A DNA stretch of 64,000 nt from Lonicera japonica (lineage: Eukaryota; Streptophyta; Magnoliopsida; Dipsacales; Caprifoliaceae): assembly GCA_021464415.1 (NCBI GenBank), contig CM038467.1, forward strand, positions 30,497,248 through 30,561,247. The letters run 5' to 3'. Below the pieces are notes generated by a model. It worked only from the letters and a program-made list of their open reading frames with translations, did no database searches and had not been told where the DNA came from. A program made the translations under genes and the position numbers. Positions 1 to 13,474 of this stretch are shown here, piece after piece; positions within the stretch are counted from its first letter, which is position 1, and each line of letters opens with the position of its first letter.

Positions 1-152
1 TGGAAAATAATGAAACAAATCAAAAGATGGTGAATATCTCACTAGATCACTCATCTCTTTTTTCAACTTCTGATAAAAGTTAGTAGTGGTCTAAACCATT
101 TTCCAGTTTTTTTTTATCATATGGGACCCTTAATCTTTTGACTGCTTCATAG

Positions 153-3100
153 GTTATCTCAAGAAAAGATCAAGCAAAGTACTGGCATGGAACTGAGCAA
201 AATTACAGTTACGTTTCGGTTGAAACGTTATGTATGAAATTCAAGGAATCTCATTTTGGGAAGAAGCTAGGTGAGGAGCTATCCATGACATTAATGAAGT
301 CACGGAGCCATAAAAACTCTCTTTCATTTAGCTTGTATTCTCTTTCTAAATGGGCGCTCTTTAGAGCTTGCATGTCGAGGGAATTTCTTCTAATGAGGAG
401 GAATTCTTTTGTTTATGTATTCAAATCAGTTCAGGTTACTTACTACATTCTCTCTCTCTAATTCTCTTCGACATTACATTGCTTAATCATTCATGTATTC
501 TTCTTAGTGCTTGTTGTTTTGAGTCAGTGTTTTCCTGGAATAAAAAATTGGTAAATTTCACATACGAAGTTTGAGCTTTAGCACCTCAATTAGCATCTCG
601 TGGTTCAAACTATTGGCATGATTATGGGACTTTGTATGCGATTTCTTACTGATTTGAGAATCCCAGAAAGTGCAAACACTCAAACTAGACTAGCACTAAG
701 CGGGTTTGACAGAAAAGTTCGATAACTATTGAAAACACTACTAATTTTTTTGAGGAGTTGGGAAAAACAGGAGTGATTTGGTGACTGTTCTACTACTTTT
801 TGGGTTTTCCACAGAATAAAATTCTTTAGGTGGTGACAGTAAGAATATTTTTCCATGGAAACTAAGATAAAAAGATGGAGAACATCTAACCAAATCACTC
901 GTTTTTTTTCAAATTTCTCATGAAAATTAGTAGTGTCTCAATCATAACGATTGAAAACACAACTAAATTTTTTTGGTGTTTCTTGCAGCTTTTTATAATT
1001 GCATCTATCACGATGACTGTATTTCTGCGAACTAGGATGGATATTACTATTGTTCATGCAAACTATTATATGGGGTCACTCTTCTACTCTCTCGTCATTC
1101 TTCTAGTCGATGGATTTCCAGAGTTGTCCATGACTGTTGCTAGACTTGCGATTTTCTATAAACAGAGAGAGTTGAACTTCTACCCGGCTTGGGCATATGC
1201 AATTCCAGCTGTCATTCTTAAAATCCCTCTGTCGTTTTTGGAAGCTCTAGTTTGGACCTCTCTAACTTATTATGTTATTGGATACAGCCCTGAGGCTGGG
1301 AGGTGAGTGTCACTTTTCCCTTGTATAGCTTCTCTTGGGATGTGTTTGATTGCAATTATATTCCACCAAACTACACAAGATTCCATTTCTTTCCATCATC
1401 ATTAGCGGGGTTGATTTCAGTAATTCCAAGGAACAATTTCCATGGTACTACTTACTTTAGCCGGACTTTCGATGGAATCCAAAACCACTTTCCAGCTAAG
1501 CTTTTGCCTTCCATGAACTGTTTTTCCATGTAAATACGATTCCAAGGAATTCCATTCTTTTCGATGTAAAGTATAAAAAACCAATCACATCCACCCTTAT
1601 TTTCTTCAAGTCGCTTTGGTTGAACAAGTACTATTAAAAAAATCCTACTTGCTTCACAGCTACTCTCTCTCTCTCTCTCTACAAGATGAAAATGTTGGAT
1701 TAACATCTACCGTTTTTGTGGTTCATAGGTTTATTCGGCATTTCATTCTACTTTTTGCTGTACACTTCACATCAATATCCATGTTCCGTTTCCTGGCATC
1801 AATCTGCCGGACTGTGGTTGCTTCTACAACAGCTGGTAGTTTGTCGATAATATATGCCCTAGTATTTGGTGGCTTTATCATCCCAAAACGTAAGGTTTCC
1901 ATATCCCTTTTTTTTCATTTGATTTAGGATAATTCTCTATCAACAAACTTAATGTTGGTGTTATTGGTTGCAGCCTCAATGCCAGTTTGGTTGAAGTGGG
2001 GATTTTGGCTTTCTCCTCTCACATATGGCGAGATAGGTCTTTCTGTGAATGAATTCCTTGCTCCACGATGGCAAAAGGTTAACATATGCTAATGGTTTAG
2101 CTTATTATGTTTTTGCAGTTCATTTAATCATTAATGCAAGAAAAATGTTTGTCCATTTCTTGATAATCTTAAATATCAATCTTCTACATAGATGCTACCC
2201 TCAAACAAAACGGTAGGACAACAAACACTTGAAAGCCGTGGATTGGACTTCAGTGAATACTTTTATTGGATATCGCTTGTTGCCTTATTTGCTCTTACAA
2301 TATTTTTCAACATCGGGTTTACCTTGGCCTTAAGTTTCTTGAAGCGTAAGTTCATCTTTCTAAATACCTTAAGAAATACAGGGGTGACATACATTTGTTT
2401 TACATTTTTTTTGTAAATGCATCTAGCTCCTGGTTCTTGTGCTATTATTTCGGATGAAAAGCTGACTCAAATACAAGAAAGTGAAGAATCCACCAGTCGT
2501 TCCCATGTTGAAGGAAAATCCAAAAGTTCTCCTCAAGCTATTACAGAACCTTCTACAGGTTCCTTTTATCTCTCCCTTTTCTTCATTTTTCTTATTATCC
2601 CTGTTTCAAATTTAGAGTAGCTATTTGAAAGTTTTTTAAGGAAACACCAATTTGATGTAATCCATGGCAAAGATCAAGAACTACCCAACCATCATGAGAT
2701 TTGGTACATTGATTTCAGAAACACAACTGTTAATATGAGATGTACCAAAAGGAAAAGTTAACTCTTCTTGACTGTTGACCTCTTATTGTACAGGAAGAAT
2801 GGTTCTACCTTTTGAACCGCTAACCGTGGTGTTCCAAGATTTGCAATACTATGTTGACACCCCTATGGTAACCATATAAACCTATTTCATCTAATCATAG
2901 AACTGTTTAGGTGGTTTAAAATCAGATTCATTAAATGGTTAGTTTCATTTTCCAGGCAATGAGAGAGCGTGGTTTTAATCACAAAAGACTCCAGCTTCTT
3001 TGTGATATTACGGGTGCATTTAGACCCGGTGTCCTTACGGCTTTGATGGGTGTCAGTGGAGCTGGTAAAACAACACTTCTTGATGTTCTTGCTGGAAGAA

Positions 3101-4462
3101 AAACCAGTGGTGCTATCGAAGGAGAAATTAAAATCGGAGGGTACCCTAAGGTTCAAGGGACATTTCGTCGGGTTACAGGCTACTGTGAGCAAAACGACAT
3201 TCACTCTCCTCAAGTTACTGTAGAAGAATCAATAATTTTTTCTGCTTGGCTGCGTCTTCATCCTCAGATAGATTCGAATACTAAATATGTATGGCCTAGT
3301 ATTTATCAAGCTTACTTGCTTTTAGTGGTCCCTTTTACACCAATACATATGTTTGTTTTTCAAGCAAAATGTCCAAGATATCATTTCCATCTTTTACTGG
3401 TGTTTGATTTGAGTTATTTTTCCGAGGAATTACTTTCACTGGTACAATTTACTATAGCATAATCATTCCCCCCTCCCCCCTTCTTCCTAATTACTTTTTT
3501 TGTCCCATGTAAAACAATTTAAAGTTTGTTTGATATCAAGCAGTTCCTTAGGGAAGAATTTTTTTAATTTCTAGGGAATCGAATTCCATGGAAAAGCATT
3601 TAAAGGTGTTTGATTGCCCATTTTAACCTAGAATTGAACTTCTTTCTTTTGAGCTCTTTTACACCTTACCAATATTTCATTTTCCATCTGGGAGGGTAGG
3701 AATTCAATTTCCTTGAATCATGCATCATTTACTTGCTCCATGAAATTAGGTGGAATCGGAATTGCCTAGAAATTGGGCAATCAAACACTACCAAAAGATG
3801 GAGATTGCACATTTTCCATGGAAACTTTGCCAATCAAATGCACCTTTAGAGTAATTCAATTATTTTCCATGTAAACCAATCAAATGATGTCTTTCACAGG
3901 AATTTGTGAAAGAAGTACTTGAGACAGTTGAGCTTGATGGGATAAAAGATGAGCTGGTTGGCATGCCCGGTGTTAGTGGTCTATCAACTGAGCAACGGAA
4001 GCGACTCACAATAGCAGTGGAGCTTGTTGCTAACCCTTCCATTATTTTCATGGACGAACCTACAACTGGACTGGATGCAAGAGCAGCTGCAATTGTTATG
4101 CGGGCAGTCAAGAACGTGGTCGATACTGGAAGAACAATCGTTTGCACAATTCACCAACCTAGTATCGACATATTTGAAGCATTTGATGAGGTTAGAAACA
4201 ACTGAGAATAAAATTCTATAAACTTTTATTTTCTTGTGACATAAAATTCTCTCTGATTTACATATAAGAACTTTGCTTCAATTGTCCCTTCACATTTGTT
4301 GCAGTTAATTCTTTTGAAAAATGGTGGTTGTGTGATATACTCTGGACCATTGGGTCAGCGTTCAAGAAGAGTCATTGAATATTTTGAGGTCAGTAATTTA
4401 CCAAAGACATTTTTCTGCTTTTCTTACATAATAAAATATGCTCTAGAAATTGAGAGTCAGTT

Positions 4463-4496
<34 letters not shown>

Positions 4497-7400
4497 TCTT
4501 TTTCCTTGTCCCTGCTAGAGTTAATTTATCTTGTTTTCCTTTAATCACATTTTCTTATAGGGAATCTCAGGGGTGCCGAAGATCAGAGACAATTATAATC
4601 CAGCAACGTGGATGTTAGAAGTCAGTTCTACATCTGCAGAAGCTGAACTTGGTCTAGATTTTGCCCAAATTTATAAGAATTCGGCTTTGCACGAGTGAGT
4701 TTAATACCAACACCCTTCTTTGAGCATTTCAGACAGGGCCTTGTGTTCAAAACTGTTGAATCAACTTTGGTTGATATTTATTTTATTTTGATTTGAGTTC
4801 TACTTTCTTCTTGTTGTTATGATTATAGGAACAATAAAGAGATGGTGAGAAGATTGGGAGTTCCATCTCCAGGTTCAAAAGATTTGTATTTTCCGACCCG
4901 TTATTCACAAAGTGGTTGGGGACAGTTCAAATCCTGCCTATGGAAACAATACTTGTCTTACTGGAGAAGCCCTTCATACAACTTGATGCGTTCCATGTAT
5001 ATGCTTTTTGCGTCTCTGCTTTTCGGTCTACTGTTTTGGGATCAAGGGGGTAAAATGTAAGTACCATTAATAAGTAAATTAAGGCTAGTTTAACATGATA
5101 ACTTATTATCAGATATTTCGTTACATGACCTGCAAATGAAATTTTTTTTCCGTTTGTTCTTGTTGTTTCCATAGCTTGTTAAATTTCTGTCATGCACCTT
5201 AAAATTAGTTAGAAAAATATTATTTTGAGGGTGTGTTCAATTGAACTAGTTAAAATGTTAAAGATTCCGTAATTTACAATTTTAGCGGCATGGTAGAACT
5301 TGCTTTAGCCTATTTTTTTTTTCAAATTTTCCGTGGAACCCAAAAACCACCTTCCCCTAAGTTTTTGCTTGGATGGAAATTTTTCCATTGCTGGTGTGTT
5401 TGATAACTTGAATTCTAAGCTTTGGAATTAGAATTGGAGCTACATCAGTTCAAGGAATTTGGAAGCTTGGAATGGTTAAGGGCAATGTCCCCTCCAATAC
5501 TTGATGCCATTAACATGTTGGATTCTCAAACAAAGTGAAACAATTTCAAGGATTTCAATTCACTTCCATGTAAACCAATCAAACTGACAATAAGAGCAGT
5601 GCCTCTGAGATTTACACATTCATAGAAATGATAGACTAAATGTGGAGAAAATTTGGTTTACACATATATACTTACTTGATTTCTTGGGGACCGATTGACA
5701 AAAAAGTGGAAAATGATTGGAAAACAATCAAGTTTTGTGAAAAGTTGGAAAAAGAGATGAGTGATCTAGTGAGATGTTCTCCATCTCTTCCTCTTTTTTC
5801 ACAGAAAACTTTTCTTGCCCATCCCCCAAAGGTTTGGATTCCATGGGAAAAACCAAAAAAGTAATAGGACATCTCACCAAATCACTCATCTATTTTGCCA
5901 ACTTCTTGTAAAAATTAGTAGTGTTTTAGATCATTTTCTGGCCTTTTCAAACGCACTTTGTCCATATATGTCTAACGTCAATATCTCTTTCCTGCCTTAA
6001 TAGAAAGAACGAGCAGAGTTTGTTCAGTATATTTGGTTCAATGTTCGCTGCTGTGATCTTCTGCGGCATAAATAATTCCTCCTCGGTTTTACCATATGTT
6101 ACGACAGAGCGGAATGTTCTCTATCGCGAAAAATTTGCTGGGATGTACGCATCGTGGCCTTTTGCAGTTGCTCAGGTATGTATCTATATAATGCCTACGA
6201 TATTATAGTTGGATACATAAATGCTTTTGGACCCTGACCTAAAAAAATTAAAAATAAAGAGGAGCGGACCGCACCAACAAAGTGCGTTGCAGCTTTGAAA
6301 AAAAAAATTTCCTCTAGAAAAGAAGATGCATGCTATATTAGTTTGTTTCACACTTGAAAATATATGAGCTTTGTATAATTACTCTTTCTTATTTTTTGAA
6401 ATGTTTGTACTGATTTTGTAGGTGATAATTGAGGTTCCTTACCTCTTTGCCCAATCACTCGCGTTTGTGATCATCACATATCCGATGATAGGATATTATT
6501 GGTCCGCCCACAAGGTTTTCTGGTACTTTTATGCCATGTTCTGTTCATTACTCCACTTCACTTATTTGGGGATGCTGCTTGTTTCATCGACACCGAGCTT
6601 CCCAATAGCTGCAATTCTACAGTCTGCTTTTTACACAATGTTCAACCTTTTCTCCGGATTTATAATCCCTCGACCGGTAAGTTGAGTTCACTTTGGCTCA
6701 TTATTTTCCCTGTTGTTAATAAATTGAAAATGGGTTACAGATTATCTGAAACAATAATATATAGATACTTATGAAAAAAGTGACACCTTTAGGCTCTAGG
6801 ACATAGACAAATAGTCAATTTTAGAAGAGTTTGCGTAGCGATTGCATCTCTTTTCCGTTGGAAATTCCCAACACTCGAGATTTTCCTTTTTTAGTATTGT
6901 TTGACTGCATAGTTTTTCTGAGGAATCAATTTCCATGGGATCTTATTCTTTTCCTCCCTAGAATCGAGAAACCAACTCCTCCCTAATTTTTTTTATGCCT
7001 TTGATAGCAAAGGGAGGTAGAGAATTGGTTCCTTGGAACTGTTTTACCTTTTCCATGTAATCCTTGAATATCTATGTTTTCATTATTTTCCACCACAAAA
7101 GTACTTTTCCTATGGAATTGAACTCCTACTCTGCTGTCCATGGAATTAGTTTCGTCGATTCCAACGAAAAGAATGAGTGTCTGGCAACTAACATGGAATT
7201 ACTTTCCACAATTTTTTCATAAAAAAAAAGCCTATCTAAGACGCCCTTACCATCATACTCTTTCAGATGAATTTCTTTCAGATTCAATACAGAAGAACTT
7301 GCATCATTGTCTTGATTTGAATTTGAACAGGGGTTTGATTCACATGCTGACGAAATTCTCTCTCGCTCTCTATTTTTGCTTCTTGCAGCAAATTCCGAAA

Positions 7401-7655
7401 TGGTGGTTGTGGCTGTACTATCTAACTCCAACATCTTGGACGCTAAATGCTATGCTTACTTCTCAATATGGAGATTCAGACAAGGAGATTACGGCATTTG
7501 GAGAGATGAAAACAGTCTCAGCATTTTTAAAAGATTACTTTGGATTTCATCATGATAACTTACCTATAGTTGCTGTTGTTATGGTCTTGTATCCAATTGT
7601 TTTTGCTTCTCTATTTGCATACTGTATTGGCAAGTTAAACTTCCAGAGAAGGTGA
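153..7655 (+). CDS. Full-size ABCG (PDR-type) ABC transporter, 3' part; 5' end lies outside the window
   Basis: Plasma-membrane ATP-driven exporter of the pleiotropic drug resistance subfamily; substrate unknown. Exons read from splice sites and phase: 153-434, 989-1302, 1729-1889, 1974-2077, 2192-2345, 2427-2558, 2794-2867, 2956-3288, 3900-4190, 4305-4388, 4561-4694, 4829-5056, 6004-6175, 6422-6676, 7389-7655. They give 994 codons plus TGA in one continuous frame. A PDR protein is about 1,420-1,450 aa, so the first nucleotide-binding domain is missing upstream. Order: end of NBD1, first membrane domain ([39 protein letters not shown]), linker, NBD2, second membrane domain ending [11 protein letters not shown]2 has Walker [10 protein letters not shown], signature [19 protein letters not shown], Walker [13 protein letters not shown] and the H-loop TIHQPS. 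All key residues are present, so it looks functional. Wording around the first membrane domain resembles ABCG34/ABCG39-type PDRs, which is a resemblance only. Confidence 0.95.
1337..1593. repeat. MITE-like insertion in an ABCG intron
   Basis: Lies in the intron 1303-1728. The ends are inverted: GGATGTGTTTGATTG at the left and CCAATCACATCC at the right. This is the same end motif (GTTTGATTG/CAATCAAAC) as the PIF/Harbinger-type element at 42416-42955. There is no coding capacity. The target duplication is not clear. Confidence 0.5.
3520..3845. repeat. Nested MITE-like insertion in an ABCG intron
   Basis: Occupies most of the intron 3289-3899. It has an outer pair of inverted ends (GTTTGTTTGAT near 3524 and CCAATCAAATGCACC at 3830-3844). 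An inner pair (GGTGTTTGATTGCCC at about 3605 and GGGCAATCAAACACT at about 3776) suggests one element inside another or a composite fold-back. Non-coding. Confidence 0.5.
5393..5588. repeat. MITE-like insertion in an ABCG intron
   Basis: In the 947-bp intron 5057-6003. The ends GTGTGTTTGATAACTT and AACCAATCAAACTG are inverted relative to each other and match the GTTTGATTG family seen in other introns of the gene. The rest of this intron (5600-6003) is anonymous AT-rich DNA. Confidence 0.45.
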
Positions 7656-8461
7656 ACGTTGGAATCTATTTTTGTAAATGTTTAATCAAATACTACTTGC
7701 CTATTGTGAGGAAAGTTTGGTATGCAATGGCTCTTACTAGACATAATTCAAAGTATTGGCCGAAATTGATACGAATTATATATATATGTATATATTTAAG
7801 TTTTCTGGCATTCTAAATAGTGAATTCTTTCATACATATCACCTGAAACAGAGTTGAATATTGGACCACAGAGTTTGCACCCGAAACCAATATCTTGAAC
7901 CATGTTACTACATGAACTATTCTGAAAATGACTCGTAGGAGGGGAAAAGAGAATTCTTATGCGTATGAAAACACTTTTTTTCCATCTTTAGTACTGTTTA
8001 ATTGAATAACTATTCATGGTCCGGAATCAATTTTTAAGGTACAACTTTGGTTGAACTTATTTTTCTCATTGACTCACATTTAAAAGAATTGTGTTTCATT
8101 GAACTTGTTGACGTGGAAAAGAACTACAACCAAACAAGTCTAAGGGGGTGCGTTTGATTACTTACATGGAGTCATTTTACGGGACAAATTTTTCATTGAG
8201 AGAACTACTTACTGCAGAAATGGATTACACGAGAATTGTCCAATTAAAAACTACCAAACAAGGAAAACATTGAACATGTAAAATAAGTTTTTCCATGTTT
8301 TATTAATAATTTCTAGCTTGTTCATTTTGAAAAAACAAGTACATACAGTGCCTTCTTTTTTTAAAAAATGATTCAAATGAAGAATTTATTCACCATTTTC
8401 CTCTTCAATATATAAATAGATAGATAACTCATTCTAAAAAGCCTACAAAGACAAACTCTTG
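7656..8461. other. Intergenic, 3' of the ABCG gene
   Basis: No open frame or family resemblance was found. It holds the transporter 3' UTR (unmarked end) and a GTGCGTTTGATTAC motif at about 8147, of the kind that ends the intronic MITEs, but without a matching partner that I can place. Confidence 0.5.
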
Positions 8462-8800
8462 TTAGTCGATATATGGTACTTGAAGACTGAAAAATGGGTC
8501 TGGGTTAGAAGATACAGAGTAGATCTCGGTTGTGATGTGAAGCGTTACCCTTGCAGTTTTGGAGGCATTGGACTAGATAACTATATGGGGATACGAAGAT
8601 GAAGATATTGGATATCCAAAAACGGCACAATGCTGGTGGTGTGGGATTCGACTCGAGTGGGTTGTTTGTAATTAGGTAATATTTGGAGATGAATAGTTTA
8701 GGAAAGTCGCGACTGTTTACACGAAATCCCTTGTCAGTTTGAGTAGTAGTTATGATTAAATTTTCTTGAAATGGGGAGTAGCATGTTTTGGATTCAATGT
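8462..8800 (+). pseudogene. F-box gene C-terminal fragment
   Basis: This stretch is a decayed copy of the 3' end of the F-box gene at 15366-16547, matching about 16236-16590 of it. Shared words include GGGTCTGGGTTAG, AGATACAGAGT and GATATCCAAAA-like runs, and similarity continues past the stop into the 3' UTR (ATTCAATGTGTT). In translation it shows remnants of the WVWV..YRVDL and MKIL.IQ blocks, with frame breaks. There is no F-box domain. It probably arose by local duplication, with the rest of the copy deleted. Confidence 0.8.
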
Positions 8801-8810
8801 GTTTTTACAT

Positions 8811-9370
8811 ACTAGACAATGTTCTAATGTAATTACCCGAAATTTCCCGAATCGAAAAAAAAAAACAAAACCGAAATAAAAAACCGAAACCGAAATCGAT
8901 TGATTTGGGTCAGTATGGGTTGGGGATTTGGGGTCCCCAAATTGGACCAACAAAACCGAATTTTTTTTAAAAAAATTTGCTAACTTAATGTAATTACTTA
9001 AGTTGTCTTACATACGTTGAAAAAAAAAGGAAATTTTTTTACAACATTTACATTATATAAATGACCTAACCCTATGAATTATTTACATTTACAAATAATT
9101 ACTTAAGTTAATTATTAAAATAAATACATTATATAATTTTTTTGTAGCGCCTTTTGAGTGAATTTATATTTTTAGTGCAATTTTGAACTAAAGTTTTAAC
9201 AATACAAAAAAAATCGAATGAGACCGAACCAGACCGAAACCGAATAATTTGGAGAGGGTTTGGGTTTCATAGTTACGAAAACCGAAATCGAAACCAAACT
9301 ATAAAGTTTGGGGAGGGTTTGAGGTACCCTAGTTTCTACCCGGACCGAAATCGAAAACACCCCTACTTTC
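8811..9370. repeat. CCGAAACC-rich degenerate repeat, probable hAT-type remnant
   Basis: Many short copies of CCGAAACC/CCGAAATCG occur at 8838-8960 and 9215-9365, ending in CGAAAACACCCCT. Such clustered subterminal motifs, with CACCCCTA-type ends, are typical of non-autonomous hAT elements, and the same style is seen in the well-bounded copies at 34901 and 23152. I could not find a matching left end or a target duplication, so the boundaries are only approximate. Confidence 0.35.
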
Positions 9371-10160
9371 ATCTACCCTTTCTTCTCTGTCTTCATTCCT
9401 CTCCTCTATTCTTTCTTCTTTTTTTCACAAATCTCCTCTCCTCTCCTCCCTTCTTCTCTCTCTCTCTCAAAAGGCAATTCCAAAAACACCCAAATCAAAC
9501 CATCCAATATTTTAATAAATCTTGATTTTATTTTTTAAAATTCAAATCACTTTCAAACCTTGACTTAAAACCCAAACCATGGGTTATAATTTCATCTAGT
9601 TTCTGCCTCTATCTTAAAACCCAAATCACACTCAATCATGGCTTGACAATTTGAAAGAAGAAATATCATATGTTAAGGCTCCTCTTTCAATTTAGGTTTT
9701 TAAATTTGGTGCGGTAATTGGGGCTTGATTTAGATTTGATTTTGCTGGGTTAAGTGTAATTTGAGTTTAATTAGGCAATTCGATTTGGCTAACTATACGT
9801 GTTTGGGTTGGGGGGGGGGGGTGAGAAATTCATTGAGTTTGGATTAAGAGATTGAAATTTTAGAAATAGAGAGGAACGTATAGAGAAGTAGAGGAGGAAT
9901 GAAGAGTGAGAAACACTACTTTCGTTGAGAGAGAAAAAGAAAAAAAAGAGAGGGGAAAGAAGAGATTAAAATTACCTTCATTAATTACCTTACATAGAAA
10001 AATGAACAAATAACTAAAAATTACCGCTTTTAAAAAAGAAAGAAAAGATTTATGAAAAGAGAGAAGAAAGAACAGAGGAGAGGACGAAGAGGAGAGGTAC
10101 ACAGAGAGAAAAGAAAGATAGAGAGAGAAAAAATACGTGCCTTTCTATGTTGAGAGAGAG
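9371..10160. repeat. CT-rich then GA-rich low-complexity block
   Basis: A CT-rich strand run at about 9370-9470 is mirrored by a GA-rich run at about 9865-10150, so the two could fold together. An unbroken G run sits at about 9810. The translated frames here are compositionally biased (F/L/S or K/E) and are not credible proteins. Confidence 0.5.
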
Positions 10161-11779
10161 AGAAACACGTGCCACTTTTTGGACCAATTCGCACGAATTG
10201 GTCTATGTAGGAAATGCACCGTGTATATATATATATATTTGATTATTAACAATCTGTCGGATTATTTGATGGGATTGAATTTATTCTCTTAATATATCGA
10301 ATCTGATATAGGATAATTAGTCAAAATTCGATCTATTGAGAAGTGTATATGGAACTAATGATATTTGTACACATAAAGATGTCATTACTTTTATCAGTAA
10401 CTTATTTGACGAAATTGGAACCGAATTGACCCAACTAAGTCTATTTTAGTTGTGATTTGATCCATTTTCAATCCTTCACCTAAATTTTAACTACATTTTT
10501 TTCATGTATTGAACTTATTATTAAAAGTAAAATGTTTAAAATAAAAATAAAAATGTAACATAACATTATTTAAATCCGGCAAAACATATTGACTAAAGGT
10601 TTAATACAAGACTCTAGTGGATTATAAAGAATTTACGTTTATATTAATTAATATAACCTATATATAATTTACATAATAAATTTTGGTCTATAATCGGTTT
10701 TGGAGTTCCGTTCTTGATTCGAACCACTTAGAATTTTGGTGTTTTTAATTTTTTTTTTCCCAGAACAAACCGATTAATTTAAAAATTGATTCCTATACGC
10801 GAACATCGGGTTGATTATAGATTCTCTTAATTTAAATTTTTTATTGATTTCACTTAAAAATTTACTAATTTTACATAATAAAATCAAAGTCAATATAATT
10901 AATAAACCCCTCTATTCTAATACAAGCGAAAACTCTAGTGTAAGAGTTAGCGTCCCATCACCAAACTCTATTTCATATAAGAGAGCTGTGATCTAATATA
11001 GTAAGTGTTACTTTGTTAGTAGGAGTACAGTGGCGAACTCGAAAACTGAACGACTGAACTATAGTAAGCTGAACTGATTCGTAAAAAGTTGAATTGAAAA
11101 AAAATTGAAAACTGAAACAAATAAACCAGAACCGAATATGTTTGGTTTGAATTTGAGGTGTGACATTGCAAAACCGAACTGAACCAAATTATTACATATG
11201 TTATTCGAAAATAATATTACTTCACTATTTAAAATTTTATATTTTTAAAATTTACTAGGTTTAGTGAGAATTCATTCTTTGAGCTATCATGAATATTAGA
11301 GTTATATTATAAATGTAATACTTAATATTTTTCCAATCTAAAATAAGTATGAGCAAGTATAGAGTTATTATTTTTTTAACCAAAATAAGTGTTGTCTAAC
11401 AATTTATTTATTTAAAAAAAATATATGAAAATCGTATAAACTGAACTAAAAAGTTTGGTTAGGGTTTGTGTTAGGAAGATTTAGAAACTGGAACTAAACC
11501 GAAACCAAACATTTAAATTTAGTTTGAGTTTGGATCTTCTAATTTTTATCCCAACCGAAACCGAAACCGAAAACAAAAATAACCCTAAGTGTTAGATACG
11601 ATAAGGGCCAAAATAAGTTGGATCAAAATTTCTAGATACAATGAAAGGTTAGAATTAGTCAGATCAAAATTAATTTTAATATGATAGGAGATAAATCAGT
11701 CATATAATTTTTTTGCAGGATATGACATGATAAGAATATATTGAGAATTTGCTAGGTAAAAAAACTATATGGGATATAG
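10161..11779. other. AT-rich intergenic DNA with further CCGAAACC repeats
   Basis: No gene seen. Short GAACTGAA and CCGAAACCGAAACCG clusters at 11035-11180 and 11440-11580 resemble hAT subterminal repeats, ending in AAAATAACCCTAAG. A degenerate hAT-like element over about 11030-11590 is possible, but I found no matching target duplication. Confidence 0.4.
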
Positions 11780-12168
11780 GGGAAAGATCTAAAAAGGACC
11801 ATTTTTTTGGTCCTTAAATGTGGACCAATCATTTTAAGGGGGTAAACGGATGAATATTTTTTTAAAACTTGGTGAAGATGATCTCCATGATTAGTAGATC
11901 ATCTCTGCCAATTTTCATCGAAAAATTCAACTGGAAAGTGAATTAGCTAAACATCTTAAATTTTAACGGCTAAAAATGCACATATATATCAATTTTTTAG
12001 TTAACCCACTTCCCGATTGAATTTTTTGATGAAAATTGGCCGATGTGATCTACTAATCATGGAGATTGTCTTCACCAAGTTTCATCAAAAAATTTATCCG
12101 TTTACCCCCTCAAAATAACCGGTCCACATTTAAAGACAAAAAAATTGGTCCACTTAAGATCCTTTCTC
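11780..12168. mobile_element. Mutator-like fold-back MITE (389 bp)
   Basis: Two arms of roughly 180 bp are nearly perfect inverted copies. The left arm reads GGGGAAAGATCT, then GGGGGTAAACGGATGAA; the right arm carries TTCATC-type and TTTACCCCCT complements and ends AAGATCCTTTCTC. It is flanked by an 11-bp direct repeat, ATGGGATATAG, at 11769-11779 and 12169-12179. A 9-11 bp target duplication with long terminal inverted repeats is the Mutator superfamily pattern. No transposase is present, so it would move only in trans. Confidence 0.85.
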
Positions 12169-13470
12169 ATGGGATATAGCAAGTTAAGAATCACTTCAAT
12201 AATAATTACTCGAGATATGAATTATGAAATGATATAAATTTATTGTACAGAGATTAAATAAATTTTACGTTCAAATAAAGTACAACAAACTAGTACAAAT
12301 ATTGGAAAGGGTCATGACATAGGCACTTTAATTTTGTATCTAAATCACGCCGTATCTTTAACACCACAATTTTTTATCATTATTGATCATTGCATCCTTG
12401 CGAAGATGCCCCAAGTTTAAACATTGAATTGATGTCTTGTTATGAAGCTTTGATATCAGATTCAGCCAATTGTTGTTGAGTTTATTATCCAATGTCAACA
12501 ATATGTTACTGTGCAATTTTTATCATCATTGAGATTTTGTAATATTACTCGATTGAAAGATACCGAATTTTATACTTACATTTTGTGACGAATTACCTAA
12601 AGAGAGCCAAAATGAGTATTTTATGGTGCGAAAATAATGAGTCAATATTTAGCTGCCTTTGTAAAAAATTGTCGTGTTTCGCCTGCAAAACCCAGGGCGA
12701 TAGACCAAATGATTACTTTTTGTCCAATATGAAACGTAAACATCTTCGCACCCGCATTCTTAATTTGAAAGTGACAGGGACAATTGGGGGGGGGGGGGGG
12801 GGTTCGTCTTCTAGTTTTAGGATTCTGCGTCGGACAAAACAGTGCTCTTCTTGTAGTGTTCTTAAAAATGTTAAGCTCCGTTGTGTGGGAGTAATGAGTT
12901 CCAATTTGATTTGAGGATCACAATCCCACAAATACTCCTCAACGCAGGTATCCATTCTCTTTTCTCTCTCTATATATATATGTTCTTTTGCTAATTTCTG
13001 TGTTTATATTCTCATTTTCTTCTTCATATTTATTACTTTTGATTATTAGTTTTCGATTATCTTAGGTTTGATCATCTAGTTTCCATGGTTTAATTTACTG
13101 TTGAATAGGCTTTTTTCTTTTCTAGAAATGTCCCAAGTTAAATATAAGTTGCCGAACAGCCTTATACTTAGTTGGCGTCCTCCTTGTCCTCCTTACGTAG
13201 ATAGACGTAGTTTTTGAACCCTTTGTTGGTCTTGCGTTAATGTGGTGGTTGTACATTAATAGTTTGTAAGAAAAAAGTAAGGTACAGAAAAAGCTGTGTT
13301 ATGAAATTATCGATTTGTATAAATTAACATATAATTTTGATCATAAGCTCATATATTTAGCCTAAAGTTTTGTAGTTTAGCCAGGTATTTTGAATTCAAA
13401 TAGACAATTTTGGAAATTTAGGGCTTTGTGTCATGTGTTAGATAGGCTTGAAAGAAAGTAAAAAGTTTGG
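12169..13470. other. Intergenic, no convincing gene
   Basis: Contains an uninterrupted G run at about 12786-12803 (coding for Gly in one frame and Pro in the other, hence spurious open frames) and a CT/TA run at about 12958-12983. A possible untranslated exon end (CGCAG|GTATCC, about 12943) and ATG-containing DNA near 13126 were inspected, but no protein was recognised. Confidence 0.4.
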
Positions 13471-13474
13471 TGAA

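Noticed and set aside
12585..12955. Overlapping open frames on both strands around a G run
   Set aside because: The Gly-rich and Pro-rich stretches come from the homopolymer; no family motif and no gene structure.
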